NCBI GenBank assembly: GCA_022606425.2
Contig: JAHDVF020000437.1
Coordinates: 1 to 64,000 of the forward strand
Direction: 5' to 3'
Source: Lepidostoma basale
Taxonomy: Eukaryota > Arthropoda > Insecta > Trichoptera > Lepidostomatidae
Length of the DNA stretch: 64,000 nt
This document shows positions 1 through 9,784 of the stretch, one piece after another. Under the pieces are notes generated by a model. It saw nothing but the letters and a program-made list of their open reading frames with translations, made no database searches and was not told where the DNA came from. Within the stretch, counting starts at the first letter, position 1; each line of letters begins with the position of its first letter. Made by a program: the position numbers and the translations under genes.

Positions 1-240
1 AAATCATAACAACACAAAGTATGGCGTATATAGAAGAAATTTTATGATATTTTAAACCTTTTTTTAATATCACTGAGGAAGGACCGGGTTGTCCGAAACA
101 TGTCTGATATTTAATTCATTTCTTTTAAAGTTAGTGTTGTATACAAAGTATATGAAAAAGATAAGAAAACATCTACAACACAAAGTATGACGAACATAGA
201 AGAAATTCTTAAATATTTTGTTTAACCTTAATTTATGTTA
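1..240 (+). repeat. Tandem hammerhead-bearing repeat, one and a half units
   Basis: A segment at 11-60 recurs at 177-229 in the same orientation, giving a period of about 166 bp, and a hammerhead motif lies between the two copies. The second unit lacks a hammerhead. Short head-to-tail units carrying a ribozyme are typical of hammerhead-bearing retroelements (family knowledge). No ORF is present. The related copy near 2660-2790 shares the GTTGTATACAAAGTATA flank. Confidence 0.6.
66..111 (+). ncRNA. Hammerhead ribozyme, ACATGT type (best copy)
   Basis: Stem I pairs AATATCA (66-72) with TGATATT (105-111), 7 bp. The core CTGAGGA (73-79) fits CUGANGA. One extra A (80) precedes stem II, GGAC (81-84) with GTCC (91-94) around loop CGGGTT. 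GAAA (95-98) follows. Stem III is the palindrome ACATGT (98-103), which can give only about 2 bp in cis but 6 bp between two molecules. The predicted cleavage site is GTC after C104. Known dimer-acting hammerheads of Penelope-like elements look like this. The extra base before stem II is unusual, and activity is inferred. Confidence 0.8.
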
Positions 241-395
241 TTTATACATCAATCTAGTTTCACACTGTCGTCTGTTTACTATTATATTTATTTATATTTG
301 TGGTAGCGTGTGATAGGCTTAATTTTATTTTTTATAATATATTTAATTAATATCGCTGTATGTTGCCCTTAGTAAATAAATAAATAAATATGAAT
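214..395 (+). repeat. F element, 3' part
   Basis: This stretch resembles, in reverse, 11526-11700, and its end (CGCTGTATGTTGCCC then AAAT repeats) matches the tail of the complete F copy at 24059-24375. It looks like a 5'-truncated retroposed copy. No coding content is seen. Confidence 0.45.
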
Positions 396-1014
396 AGTCG
401 GAAACATCGGCGTGCTTGAATGATATGATAGACCGTTAAGAAATCAAAATAATTTCTAACGAGAAAATTGTTTATCTATTATTTTTCTATGCCTACTGCT
501 TTAGCGGATCGATGCATCCTAATTAAAATCTGTTGTCTATGATTAAAGTAAATTGAATTTTTGATAATGTTCAACGCTCTGCATATTGCGTTAAAAATTA
601 TCAAAATGATATCATTACTAGGCTAATGCACATTAGGGGATGGTGCTCCTACCCCAGCCCGGCGCACTGCTTGCGGAACAACTGCGCGCTTTTCCCTCGG
701 GACCAAGGGATGCTTATTCGCTTCCCCCCACAAGTCGATTTAAAAAAAGAATTGCTTACATGCACTTAATGTGAAATATAACTAATCCGACGGATTGGCA
801 CAGATTGTTCCATTATTCGAATTCAAATAGGTACCAGGCATGTACTTGTCAGTACAAGGAACTTTCCGAAAAGCTCGCATTACGCAATTCTTCAAATACT
901 ATACTAACTAACGATCACGCAGTTATCTAAAGCGTTAGACATAAAATTCAGATCCACTGTGCTTTCCTGGCATACTTTTCTTGCCTTATAAACATTCATA
1001 TATCATGTCATGTA
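396..1014. other. No gene seen
   Basis: AT-rich sequence without a convincing ORF. A somewhat GC-richer island at about 632-735 stands out in base composition, but I recognise nothing in it. Confidence 0.5.
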
Positions 1015-1122
1015 GAATTCATAAAGCGTTGAGACAAGAGAGGATACCCCAAAACGAAGGCAAAGATGCGGACGCTGAGGATGATAGCAGGAAAGACTCT
1101 TCGAGATAGGGTGAGAAACACG
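1015..1122 (+). mobile_element. alpha-RTE-like C-terminal relic
   Basis: Conceptual translation gives MRTLRMIAGKTLRDRVRN, the segment after the RT domain that also occurs in the 27414-27884 copy. Only about 100 bp survives, and a mariner-type MITE follows directly. Confidence 0.6.
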
Positions 1123-1146
1123 TTTACCCGCAAAATCTTAAATTTT

Positions 1147-1456
1147 TGGTGTTTTTTTAGAGGTTTGGTTTTTAAACTGGCAACATTGTTTCTACAGACT
1201 GTCAATTTGACAATTGACAGTTGATTTGTAGTCAATATATTTTGTCATTTTACTCAGTAGCTCATAAAGGTGTTGAAAATTGGACTTCACGATTGCGCTT
1301 CATTCGAGCTAGCCGTGGCGTTCATATGCCCAAAAATATATTTAAACTATAATGGCATAAAATTATCTAATAAATAAAGCCAATATTATAGACATTAACA
1401 GTTTGTTCATGTGTAATTTTTCATTTTAAATTTGTATACCTCTAAAAAAAAACATA
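1147..1456 (+). mobile_element. Mariner-type MITE, copy 1
   Basis: The ends are inverted copies of GTGTTTTTTTAGAGGT. The interior is shared with 20931-21405 and 38264-38574. No ORF survives here. The family is identified through the 20931 copy, which keeps an IS630/mariner-like helix-turn-helix stretch. Confidence 0.65.
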
Positions 1457-1499
1457 ATATAACAATGTGTATAAGGGTCCAAAATGATCTAAATAGACA

Positions 1500-1614
1500 C
1501 GTCGAAATAACTTGGATGCAGTCTGCACAGGACAGAGTGACATGAAAGCGAATGGAGGAGGCCTTTGTCCAAGAGTAGACGGTAATAGGCTGAGGAAGAA
1601 GAAGAAGAAGAAGA
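1500..1614 (+). mobile_element. RTE-like LINE 3' end with GAA tail
   Basis: Translation resembles the terminal WMQSAQDRVTWKRMEEAF segment, close to the C-terminus at 61967-62285, and the copy ends in (GAAGAA)n. It is heavily 5'-truncated. Confidence 0.55.
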
Positions 1615-1800
1615 TGTCCAGCTCATTATGACATATGAAATAGAAACTAGAGCTGACGTAATTAGGACCAAAAGCTTTTTCGGACTTAGAGTGCTGCGAA
1701 AAAAAGCATGAAGGACTCTCTGAGAAAGGGTTAGAAACTCCGAAATAAGAGAATCTTCTCAGATCGAAGTGAGATGGGACAAGAGACAGCGGTATTAACG
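1615..1800 (+). mobile_element. alpha-RTE relic
   Basis: Decayed reading of the ETRADVIRTKS, MKDSLRKRVRNSEIRES and VRWDKRQRY type, matching the region between RT and C-terminus of alpha-RTE. Several stops and frameshifts are present, and it starts right after the GAA tail of the previous LINE. Confidence 0.5.
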
Positions 1801-2033
1801 TTTGAAATTAGAAAAAATAGATAATTTTAGTAGTAGCGGAAGGCTATATTTCATCACACGCTCAGTTGGTTAAGTAAGTTCATGGTCTGATAGCTTAAAT
1901 ACCAACACTTCCCTAGGGAAAACATTTTCTTTGCTAAAATTATAATCCATTTTTTGCTGAATATATTAATTACCTTTTTCTTACTGCACAATATGTAATG
2001 AAGCATTTTTTTACACTATGAAATTTATTTAAT

Positions 2034-2458
2034 TACGTGTAACATAAATTAAATAAACACAAAAGTCCGGATCGTCCATGTCAACATGTGCAACACCGAA
2101 AAAAACATTATGTGTTATTACATTATGTGCTAAATTAAAATAACAGTGGATTCGTGGAACATAAATTAAATAGTCAATATGTGCACCATCTAAAATGAAC
2201 ATTTTGTGTTAAATTATTTTTATTTTGTTATTTTATTTTATATCATTGTATTTTATATTATTTGTTTAAGATTTATTTTCTGGGTGTTGGACGATCGAAG
2301 TGTGCGCGGGAGATGCCTATTGGTGGCGATGAGGTTCGCAACCAATCACACCGGGCGAAAAGAGAAGGATGGAGTGCCGCAAAAGTGTGACAGTCCATTC
2401 TTTCTGCCTACCCTTTCGGGGAGACGGCGTGATGGTTAGTTAGTTAGTTAGTTAGTTA
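2034..2458 (+). mobile_element. G element, non-autonomous, TTAG-RTE tail
   Basis: An AT-rich 5' part is followed by a GC-richer segment containing GAGGTTCGCAACC, which resembles a pol III B box. The end, with a CCCTTTCGGGG-type hairpin and (GTTA)n, is the same as in TTAG-RTE. Homologous copies lie at 12528-13020, 30185-30632, 38612-38722 and 58165-61045. Sharing a LINE tail suggests it is moved by TTAG-RTE (inference). Confidence 0.65.
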
Positions 2459-2711
2459 TGAAATTTATTGTGGAAATTGAGTCTTCTAAATTTTATCTTC
2501 TTCTTATGTTTCAATCCTGGGAATTGGTTTGTAGCAAAGATCTTCATCGTATCCTGCACTTTGTTCGGTCAAGAAAAAGAAATATAAAAATTTACCTACT
2601 TATTAAAGTACATAATTAAGAGGGAAATACCAAATCAAATAAAAAATAAGCTATGATTTATTTATATTTTTCTTTTTCTTTTTTATATACTTTGTATACA
2701 ACACTAAATTA

Positions 2712-2757
2712 AATATCAGACATGTTTCGCACAACCCGGTCCTTCCTCAGTGATATT
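2712..2757 (-). ncRNA. Hammerhead ribozyme, ACATGT type, second copy
   Basis: On the minus strand the order is the same as at 66-111: stem I AATATCA/TGATATT, core CTGAGGA (2744-2750), extra A, stem II GGAC with GTGC (one substituted base), GAAA, ACATGT and cleavage site GTC. The stem II mismatch may weaken it. The flanks also match copy 1. Confidence 0.75.
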
Positions 2758-2905
2758 ATAAAAATATTTAAAATATTATAAAATTGTTTACAAATATGAT
2801 CAGTTTTGACAGATGTTTATGCTTTTGTTTTAAGAAATATTATGAATAAATTTAAATATTAAAATAATAATTTTAAGTTTTTATTGGAGTTCAATTCAGG
2901 TCAAT

Positions 2906-3234
2906 TTCTCTGACTCCTCACATGGCCGACATTCAATCGGTCCTCGGTTTTCCTCGGTCTTCCTCTATTTCTGGTTCCATTTACATCGTTAACATATAAT
3001 TTTTTTACCATTCTTTCCATATGTCCAAACAATCTTAATGATCCTTTCATTATTTTGTTCATAACACCATCATTCGCACCGCATTCACTTATTATGTTTT
3101 CATTCGACACTCTATCATACACAGAGTATCCACACATTCGTCTAAAAGATCTCATTTCTACTGCATTTATTCTACTTTCATCCTTATTTTGCCAGTGCCA
3201 TGCTTCGCATAATAAGGGTCTCATCTACGCCGAA
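2906..3234 (-). mobile_element. TTAG-RTE C-terminal fragment
   Basis: Minus-strand ORF MRPLLCEAWHWQNKDES... with RRMCGYSVYDRVSNENI and GHMERMVKKLYVNDVNG. This is the region after the RT, ending at RSQRN. Both the RT and the 3' tail are missing. Small deletions occur around the RPRKT segment. Confidence 0.75.
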
Positions 3235-3979
3235 ATATAATAATTCTAAAATATAGAATACATTTTAAGTTGACATTATAATGACGACAGCAGTAAAAGA
3301 AATAAAATAAAAAATCTGGAAGTGAGTGTATTAAAATGCTAAAATGCGCATCCGGAACGGTGTGGGGGTTGGGGTAGGGGGAGGATGAAAAGTCGATGGT
3401 AAACGTAATCTAAACACTTATTAAACAAACAAAACGGGAGTTCCTTGTTTGTCAGACTCTATGCTTCATTTCATCCTAGTACCTTAGGACTACGAAGCAC
3501 GCTTTCCCGGAAATGAGTTTTCTTAAAGACAGTTATTACATACAAGTTGCTTTAGGTTTACATTGAGGCTGTTGAGTTTAATTAATAATTTATTACAAAA
3601 TTGAGGAAAAATACTGAATAACATTTTTGAAAAAAAAAAAAAATCCACACAACCGTATGAACAACAGAAAACTATAGAATTCAATTAAATTTTTTGAGAT
3701 ATTTTTAAAGTGTTTTTCATTAAGAGTGCTTAAACTTTGAAATAAAATAAAGCAACCTCTCTAAGTGATATTGCCACAATTTTTAAATATTTTTAAAGAA
3801 TATTTAATGACATTATGTATGGAATATAATTTCGGCCAAATGGCCACCGTGTTTTTGCTGCAGTTGGTGTATCCTGGTGGTCATAGGGTTTAACAAAAGA
3901 GACGTTCAAACATTGAAAGCATATAGCGGCCATTTTGGTATAGCGACAGCTGTCAAATTTTACGAGAATACGTATTAGT
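3235..3979. other. No gene seen
   Basis: AT-rich. A G-rich tract at about 3359-3386 has three runs of four or more G and one shorter run, at most a weak quadruplex candidate. No repeat family is recognised. Confidence 0.4.
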
Positions 3980-4622
3980 TACTACAGTTTTCAGGGATTC
4001 TCATGTGCTCAGAGTCCTATACAACATATTGGTTCGGAGCATACTCGAAGGTGGTTCTGTGATATGGAATCCTCACGAGGCGAGATATTCCGTTATGCTG
4101 AAGAGGGTTCAGAAAAAAATCTGAGGTATCTCTACATGAGGGAGTATGGTAGCTATGGTTCTATCCCACAGCATTTCTTTTGGGAATGCTTGGGGCCAAT
4201 TCTCTGCAGCTTCGAAGAGATGGGCATCTCATAACCCATTTATTGAGAACTCGGCAGTGCTGGAGGGTGTTCGGCTTTTTGTCCCTGATAGATATCTCCG
4301 ACAGCAACAGCATAGATTGTTTTACCTACCGGCCGCCAGAACCAACCTGCCTTAACTGACACCGGTGGGAAGAGCAATTAATCTGCCCAACGCGGTCTCC
4401 TCGGAGATCGACGTCTTTCATATTAGTGAAAGTACGTTCAGAAGGCAAATATTCTTAATTCTGGAGAGTATCCTGTCTTCCCAATGTTGAACCACTTCTC
4501 ATGCGTGTCTGGTAGTATACTATACACAAAAGGTATATTATTTTACCTGTTCTCAATTATTTTGCCTTAAAAATTAATTTTGTAATGTCTGTTGATGAAA
4601 TAAACTGATTTGATTTGATTTG
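3980..4622 (+). mobile_element. Jockey-like LINE, 3' fragment
   Basis: Aligns by eye with 42250-43018 (LRVLYN.LVRS, SPHEARYSVMLERVQKK, then the C-terminal RRQ.FL segment). It is broken by frameshifts and has a 3' UTR ending in (TTTGA)n. The copy is dead. Confidence 0.7.
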
Positions 4623-4804
4623 ATCATTTCACCATAGAACGTTACACGCTTCAATAACGCGTTGAAATTATTAAAATTTATTATCAAAATCAGTGCTCTT
4701 TTCGCCAATTAATGGCATTCATGGCAGTCCGGCAGAGTCCATAATACGTCATTTGATGCATAAATTTGAGACTCGTGTGGCTTAAACTAAATGATATGGA
4801 TACC

Positions 4805-4966
4805 GACAACCTCCATGGCCGAGTGGTAAGTGCATTGACTGCCACCCCGAAGGTTCCGGGTTCGATTCCCGGCGAAGGCAGTGTGATTGTCACACTGTCT
4901 TTGGTCTGGTGTAGGATTCACGTGACAATAAAATGGCGATATATTAGCTACCTATCACATTCTGTA
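4805..4966 (+). mobile_element. tRNA-derived SINE, family 1
   Basis: The 5' part has pol III boxes, TGGCCGAGTGG (A box) and GGTTCGATTCC (B box). A tRNA-unrelated body follows (GTCACACTGTCTTTGGTCTG). An inverted copy lies at 9785-9950. I do not call a functional tRNA: the acceptor arms are not complementary and the body continues past the tRNA end. Confidence 0.75.
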
Positions 4967-5024
4967 TGAGCGATTAAAAATAGAGCGCCCCTATTGAAAT
5001 ACCCCGTGCTTTAGGGTAGCCTTA

Positions 5025-5070
5025 ATACATGGTCCAGAGAACGGCGTCGGACACTGTTTGGGGCCAAAAT
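5025..5070 (-). mobile_element. Small LINE fragment
   Basis: The minus strand reads WPQTVS.AVLWTM, matching a piece of the LINE at 39015-39775. Only about 45 bp is recognisable. Confidence 0.4.
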
Positions 5071-5207
5071 TGTTTAAAATGAAATACCCATTCCATCTAT
5101 TTCACTAATGGTTATTAATAACCAATTATGTATTTCTTGATCGCCAATATTATATGCATCTTTTGAAGTTATTAATTTATTGGCAAGATATTTTACAAAT
5201 TAACAAT

Positions 5208-6050
5208 TTTCAATCTTATTATGGACGAAATTATAGAAGAGGTAGCTGGCCTGGGACTAGGTTATAAAATGGGCAGTGAAACTGTGAATGTCATTTGCTA
5301 TGCGGACGATGCCGCATTAATAGCAGAGTCTGAAGATGACCTGCAAAGAATGTTGTACAAATTCCACACAGTATCCCAAAGGCTAAATATGGCTATATCA
5401 GTCAACAAAACAAAAAGTCTCACTATATCTAGGCAACCTGCAAGATGTAAACTGACTGTTGATGATATACCTGTGGAGCAGGTGATGAGTTTCAGGTATT
5501 TGGGAGTGGAGATCTGCAGCCAAAGTGACCTTTATACCGAAGTACGTGAACAAGTCAGTAAAGCCTCTGCCGTGTCAGGATGTCTGAAGAATCTGGTCTG
5601 GAAAAACAAGCACATGCGTATCGACAGCAAGATCAGAATCTACAAAACATGCGTGCGACCCATCATGACGTACGCTGTAGAGACGCGGGCTGACACTGTG
5701 CGAACCAAGGGACTACTAAGAACATCGGAGATGAAGGTCCTAAGATCAATTACTGGAAAAACCCTCCGAGATCGTGTCCGCAACGCAGACATAAGAAAAA
5801 CCTGCGAAATAGAGGATATCGTTCAGTGGAGTAGATCCAGAAGAAGATACTGGAGGGACCATGTAGCCCGAATGGATGGTGACAGACTCGCATATACAGC
5901 CGCCTATGAAATCCCTTCCGGACACCGCCCACCTGGAAGACCGCCTAAGAGATGGAGGGACAGCTGGATCTCATCATCCGACGAGATATGATTTCTGTAT
6001 CACAGATCGTCAGATCTATCAAAATAAGAAGAAGAAGAAGAAGAAGAAGA
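5208..6050 (+). mobile_element. alpha-RTE, 5'-truncated young copy
   Basis: A 256-codon open frame (5221-5991) corresponds to residues 683-938 of the full-length element at 51398-54393. By eye it differs at one residue (E for K early in the segment). It holds the YADD catalytic motif, the FRYLGVE segment and the C-terminal GHRPPGRPPKRW region, then a short 3' UTR and (GAA)n. Homology begins just before the ATG, so the start is a truncation point, not a real initiator. Near-identity implies recent movement. Confidence 0.9.
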
Positions 6051-6359
6051 ACAATTTTCATTTAAATTGGATTATTGCTTCTCTTTTCCCCTTGCGCCTA
6101 GATGCGAGTATTTTGGCAATCGGCATAACATCTTACAAGACAAAAAGTTATATTTTTAATTGTTAAGTTTCTAATTGAACTATTAATATGGTTATTTGAA
6201 ATTTCATGAAAATAGAATAAAATAATTAACATTTTCTTTGTAGTACATTTTTTCGGCAGCTCGCTGGTGAAAACCGATCGAAGCCGTAAATTATCTTTAT
6301 AATAGTTAGTTAGTTATGTTGTATCTAATTTCATTGTTAAACTTCAATAAAATTGTTAA

Positions 6360-6445
6360 AAATAAATGAAAATTTAAATATTTTATTTTGTTTTCAAAAC
6401 TATCCACCGGGTTTCATCAGGATAACAAAACAAAATACTGAAAGG
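6360..6445 (-). ncRNA. Possible hammerhead remnant
   Basis: The minus strand holds CTGATGA followed by A, a weak ACC/GTT stem and TTGAAAAC. Flanking AAAACAAAATAAAAT can pair with TATTTTGTTTTGTT upstream. The order fits the other motifs, but stem III is lost. Confidence 0.25.
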
Positions 6446-6492
6446 TACAAGGTACAAGATAACATACATGAGTAGTGACAACAAATAGTATA

Positions 6493-6990
6493 CGAGGTGT
6501 GTTCAGAAAATAACGGGAATTTGAGTTTTTTGATATTTTTATTTATTTATTCGTCTACATTAATGTTGTCGCCTTCAAAATAGTTCCTATTAGAGTGCCA
6601 GCGCTTCTTCCAATCCTCGAAACACTTCTTAAACTCGATCTTTGGGATAGCCTGTAGCTCTTTCAGCGATGCGCTTTTAATGTCATCTATGGTTGTAAAA
6701 CGATGGCCCTTAAATGTTCTCTTTATTTTTGGAAATAGGAAAAAGTCAGACGGAGCCATTTCTGGCGAATATGGAAGCTGAGGCATCGTTACAATATTGT
6801 TTTTAAGTGTGAGCAGGTGCATTATCGTGTTGGAAAAGCCATGAATTATTTTGCTTTAAATCCAGGCGTTTTTTTCCGATTGCTTTACGCAAACGGCGTT
6901 TAACTTCTAGGTAGTACTCCTCATAAACTTGAACTGGTTTGCAGAAATTAAGCGTTTGGTGGAGGTTGATTTTTTTTAAGTTCAAACAGA
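6493..6990 (-). mobile_element. Mariner transposase, C-terminal half
   Basis: Minus-strand translation gives RLDLKQNNSWLFQHDNAPAHT, then after a frame change near 6805-6820 PQLPYSPEMAPSDFFLFPK and WKKRWHSNRNYFEGDNINVD. HDNAPAHT and the D about 34 residues later are the mariner D,D34D signature. The end at about 6493 (CGAGGTGTGTTCAGAAAA) looks like a mariner terminal repeat. The N-terminal half is missing, so the gene is dead. Confidence 0.85.
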
Positions 6991-7329
6991 AAACAATTTC
7001 GATTTAATTAAAAAAAATGTAAGTCTTAACAAGAGTTTGCAAGTATAGTCATTATGGGTATAGGAACATTATGAGTACCTATATCCATAGTTTGTTTTAT
7101 GCAGATTTTCGTGAGAGTTTAATTTGCCTTTCTTGTCCCATTAGGGACGCTTGAAGTATGTACGAGTATGTTATAGCGGTCATGTTGTTAAAGCAACACC
7201 TGTTAAATTTATTGTGAATTATTAAGTAGTATATGACAAATCATAATGGGAGGTTCGAGCTCAAACTGCATCTTTAAAAAGTCAGTCTGGAGGCCCATTT
7301 TTGGATGAATAAATGTGTGAACAGAACAG
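6991..7329. other. No gene seen
   Basis: AT-rich spacer between the mariner and LINE fragments, with no supported ORF or recognised repeat. Confidence 0.4.
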
Positions 7330-7618
7330 AACAGTCTTAGGGTAGCAAAAATGCGAACCCTACGCTCTATCGCAGGCAAAACCATCAAAGATCGGATCAG
7401 AAATGAAACGATAAGAACTGTTTGTGGTGTTGAGAACATGGTGAGACGGAGAAGAAGCAAAAGGCGCTTTTGGAGAGACCTCGTGGACCGCATGGAGAAT
7501 ACAAGAATTGCAAAAATGGTTATAGATGGAGAGATGGCTAGACATCATCATCCCAGGACAGCTCACCTTCATAAACAGGTCATACGACCTAATCTAAGAG
7601 GAATAAGAAGAAGAAGAA
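7330..7618 (+). mobile_element. alpha-RTE-like C-terminal fragment, subfamily 2
   Basis: Reads MRTLRSIAGKTIKDRIRNET, CGVENMVRRRRSKRRFWRD and VDRMENTRIAK, then a decayed C-terminus and (GAAGAA)n. Copies of the same subfamily lie at 56150-56425 (+) and 49930-50280 (-). Confidence 0.7.
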
Positions 7619-7939
7619 TGGGTGAACAAAGTCCCTCCGAAAGAGGGCGAGGGGGGATTTAGGGTTTATGATAAAGTCTTACATTATTGTCAAGTAATGG
7701 AAGACCAGTAATTGTTGGGATTCTATTTATAAAAAAAGTCTGTTCCCGAGGGGAAGATAAGAGGAGCAGTACCTGGATGGAGTTGTGGTAGGAGATAGCA
7801 CTGCGTGAGATCACCCTATACAAGTTGTATACAAACAAAATATTAATTTATAGGTACATTTTGAATGTAATCCAATGGAATCTTCTGCTTCTTCCTAGAA
7901 ATAATTAGAAAAACCCTCTTCGTAAATGTAACATCCCTA
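7619..7939. other. No gene seen
   Basis: Mixed-composition spacer upstream of the CpG-rich block; nothing recognised. Confidence 0.4.
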
Positions 7940-8290
7940 GATGCCGCGTTCCCGCGTGACGTCACCAACAATGTAATTCCTCGACAAGACATTCCACGGA
8001 ATGAGATTTTTATTAACTTGTAATGACGTTTGTCATCGCTTCGGAGAGTCGCGAAATTGCTTCCACGGAGCGAGCGAGAGGCCCGATGCGCGGCGCGCGG
8101 GAGGGAAAGAGTCGGGGCGACGATCAGAGCGCGGGAAGCGAGCGAGCTCTTTGATTGGCGGAGCGCCTGCCGCTACGTTCACACTGGTTTAATTTGAATA
8201 TTTAAGGAACGATAATTTCCGCGCGGATTTAATATTAACGCCGGCACTGTTTGCGAAGAAGGTATTTATTTTTGAACAAGGGTGAATATT
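7940..8290 (+). promoter_or_regulatory. CpG-rich candidate promoter / 5' exon
   Basis: This is the most CpG-dense stretch before the SKOR exons, in otherwise AT-rich DNA. It holds a perfect CRE palindrome TGACGTCA (7957-7964) and an inverted CCAAT box ATTGG (8154-8158). Several GCGAGCG-type repeats follow, and GAAGAAGGTATTT near 8255-8265 could be a splice donor. A + orientation would make it the promoter and non-coding first exon of the SKOR gene about 10 kb downstream. That link is inference. The 63-codon frame inside looks like chance. Confidence 0.4.
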
Positions 8291-8469
8291 TCGTGCGCTA
8301 AGTTGAAATTCAAACATATTGTATTCGTTATTAAGTTATTTAAATAATGGAATTGTCTTCAATATAACAATAATTCGTATAGCGCCATCTTCTTATTACT
8401 TCAGTTCAAATCAAATTTAAACTATTTAAGTACCTATTTGGGTACAAATTATTTTGATGGTAACGAATG

Positions 8470-8616
8470 GTTAAAATGTAACGAATGGTTAAAATGTTGT
8501 ATACACGACGTATGAATGTAGAGGAAGCGAGAGAAGTATGTCAGAACAGAACAATATGGCGGTCCATTTCATCTGCCTACCCGTCCGGGGAACCGGCGTG
8601 ATGGTTAGTTAGCAGT
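8470..8616 (+). mobile_element. TTAG-RTE 3' end
   Basis: Contains the CMNVEEAREVCQ-type C-terminus and the 3' hairpin CCCGTCCGGGG (a UNCG-type loop), ending GATGGTTAGTTAG. It is internally rearranged near its 5' end, where AACGAATGGTTAAAATG is duplicated. Confidence 0.65.
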
Positions 8617-8783
8617 TTAAAAAAATTGATTAGGCATAAGCAAATGTTTTAATAAAGTCGAAGCAAGGCGAATCATGTCATTCCCATAATAAAACATTAC
8701 TTTCGTATATAATATTAAAAATACTTTAAATCACTTGTATACTTAATTAATTCGAATGAAAACTTGTGTTTTATAGAAGTTTT

Positions 8784-8822
8784 ATAATTACATGTTTCGC
8801 CTGTATATGACATTATCCAAAG
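8784..8822 (-). ncRNA. Hammerhead remnant, fused to TTAG-RTE
   Basis: The minus strand keeps GTC...GGC stem II remains, GAAA and ACATGT, but the core is degraded (TTGGATAA). It joins directly to a TTAG-RTE fragment on the + strand, with the same join as at 35832-35985. Confidence 0.4.
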
Positions 8823-9062
8823 ACTAATGTTCGAGAAGAATGGTTAAACTATTGTGTACAAGCAGTGTGAGTGGAAAGAGAAGCCGTGGAAGACCAAGAA
8901 AAGCGGGGCGTGACCAAATTAATCAAATACGAAAAGGCGGCCACATTCGAAGTCGGAAAAATCGTCGAGCATGCATTTTACGATGTATGAATGTAAAGGA
9001 TGCTAGAGAGGGACATGTCAGAACAGAGAAATATAGTGACCCATCCTCTCTGCTTACTTAGT
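8823..9062 (+). mobile_element. TTAG-RTE C-terminal fragment (chimeric 5' join)
   Basis: Reads MVKLLCTSSVSGKRSRGRPRKAGRDQINQIRKGGHIRS.. CMNVKDAREGHVRTEKYSDPSS. This is the LINE C-terminus without the final tail. The 5' boundary at AAGAATGGTT is the same breakpoint as in the 35875 copy. Confidence 0.65.
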
Positions 9063-9074
9063 TCAATTCCCATG

Positions 9075-9260
9075 ATAAGTAATACGAATGAAAACATCTG
9101 TTTTCTAGAAGTTTTATTGTACATTATTTTATGTGAATGACATGTTTCGCCAGTCTAAGGCATTGTCAAGGGACATTTGGAGAGATGAAACATGACATTC
9201 ACAGAAAATATAATAATACTTCTAGAAAACATACGTTTTCATTCGTAATAATTATTTAAT
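9075..9260. repeat. Fold-back hammerhead element
   Basis: A left arm (9080-9140, GAATGAAAACATCTGTTTTCTAG...) reappears inverted at 9190-9255. The left arm carries the motif at 9132-9172; the right arm keeps only a decayed GATGAAACATGACATTCAC. Confidence 0.6.
9132..9172 (-). ncRNA. Hammerhead variant with TTGACAA core
   Basis: Minus strand: core TTGACAA (9163-9169), extra T, stem II GCC/GGC around TTAGACT, GAAA, ACATGT, then C as the cleavage base. Relative to CUGANGA, C3 and G8 are replaced by U and A, a compensatory swap of the C3-G8 tertiary pair. Stem I is not convincing in this copy. Confidence 0.5.
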
Positions 9261-9319
9261 ATGGACTTTTGTATCAATCATTGTTCAAGAAACAATTTAC
9301 CCATAATAAGTATTTAGTA

Positions 9320-9645
9320 TTAATAAGGATATATGATTTTTAGAAGTTTTAGTATAATATATGGATGGGAGTGAAATGTTTCGCCTTGCAAGGGCATCAT
9401 CAAATTAAGTTTAAAAGGTAAAATATATCACATGCATAAAATATATTGTATGTTGTACAATTTCGTATGATAATTTTCTTAATTTTTCTGTTTTTTTTTT
9501 TGCAATGAATTGAAAATAAAATTAAAAATAAAGGTATTTTGAGAGAAAATATTTTTAAAATGCATTTTATAATGCCATACCATGGTGAAAATGTCACTTC
9601 CGTATAATATTATATAACAGACTTCTATAAAACCAATGTTATATC
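9320..9645. repeat. Fold-back hammerhead element
   Basis: The arm at 9325-9410 returns inverted and diverged at 9570-9640 (ACTTCTATAAAACC against the left-arm GATTTTTAGAAGTTTTAG). An AT-rich loop of about 150 bp separates the arms. The right arm keeps GCCATACCATGGTGAAAATGTCA, a degraded hammerhead. Confidence 0.5.
9370..9410 (-). ncRNA. Hammerhead variant, GCC/GGC stem II
   Basis: Minus strand: TTGATGA (9397-9403), extra T, stem II GCC/GGC around CTTGCAA, GAAA and ACATTTC. The stem III palindrome is damaged by one base, so the copy is probably inactive. Confidence 0.45.
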
Positions 9646-9659
9646 AATATCAAAATTTT

Positions 9660-9780
9660 CAATAAATAATTTATATCATAATTATTATAATTATTATTAT
9701 TATTATTATTTTGTTGAATCGCTCTTTACATCATGACAGCATGAGCTAAATCGATGTAACGGGTATTATAGCTATTATAT
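9660..9780 (-). mobile_element. LINE 3' end with (TAA)n tail
   Basis: The minus strand ends in TAA repeats preceded by GATGTAAAGAGCGATTCAAC. The same 3' end occurs at 40165-40490 and 50541-51318. Only the UTR is left. Confidence 0.55.
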
Positions 9781-9784
9781 TGAT

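Noticed and set aside
3358..3386. G-quadruplex
   Set aside because: Only three good G runs; a fourth of three or more is missing, so a stable structure is doubtful.
4805..4890. A functional tRNA gene
   Set aside because: A and B boxes are present, but acceptor strands do not pair, no sound anticodon arm forms, and the body continues into a repeated SINE sequence.
8001..8192. 63-codon GC-rich ORF as a small gene
   Set aside because: Arg/Gly/Ser-rich translation of CpG-rich DNA, no domain, no start or splice support; better explained as promoter or 5' UTR.
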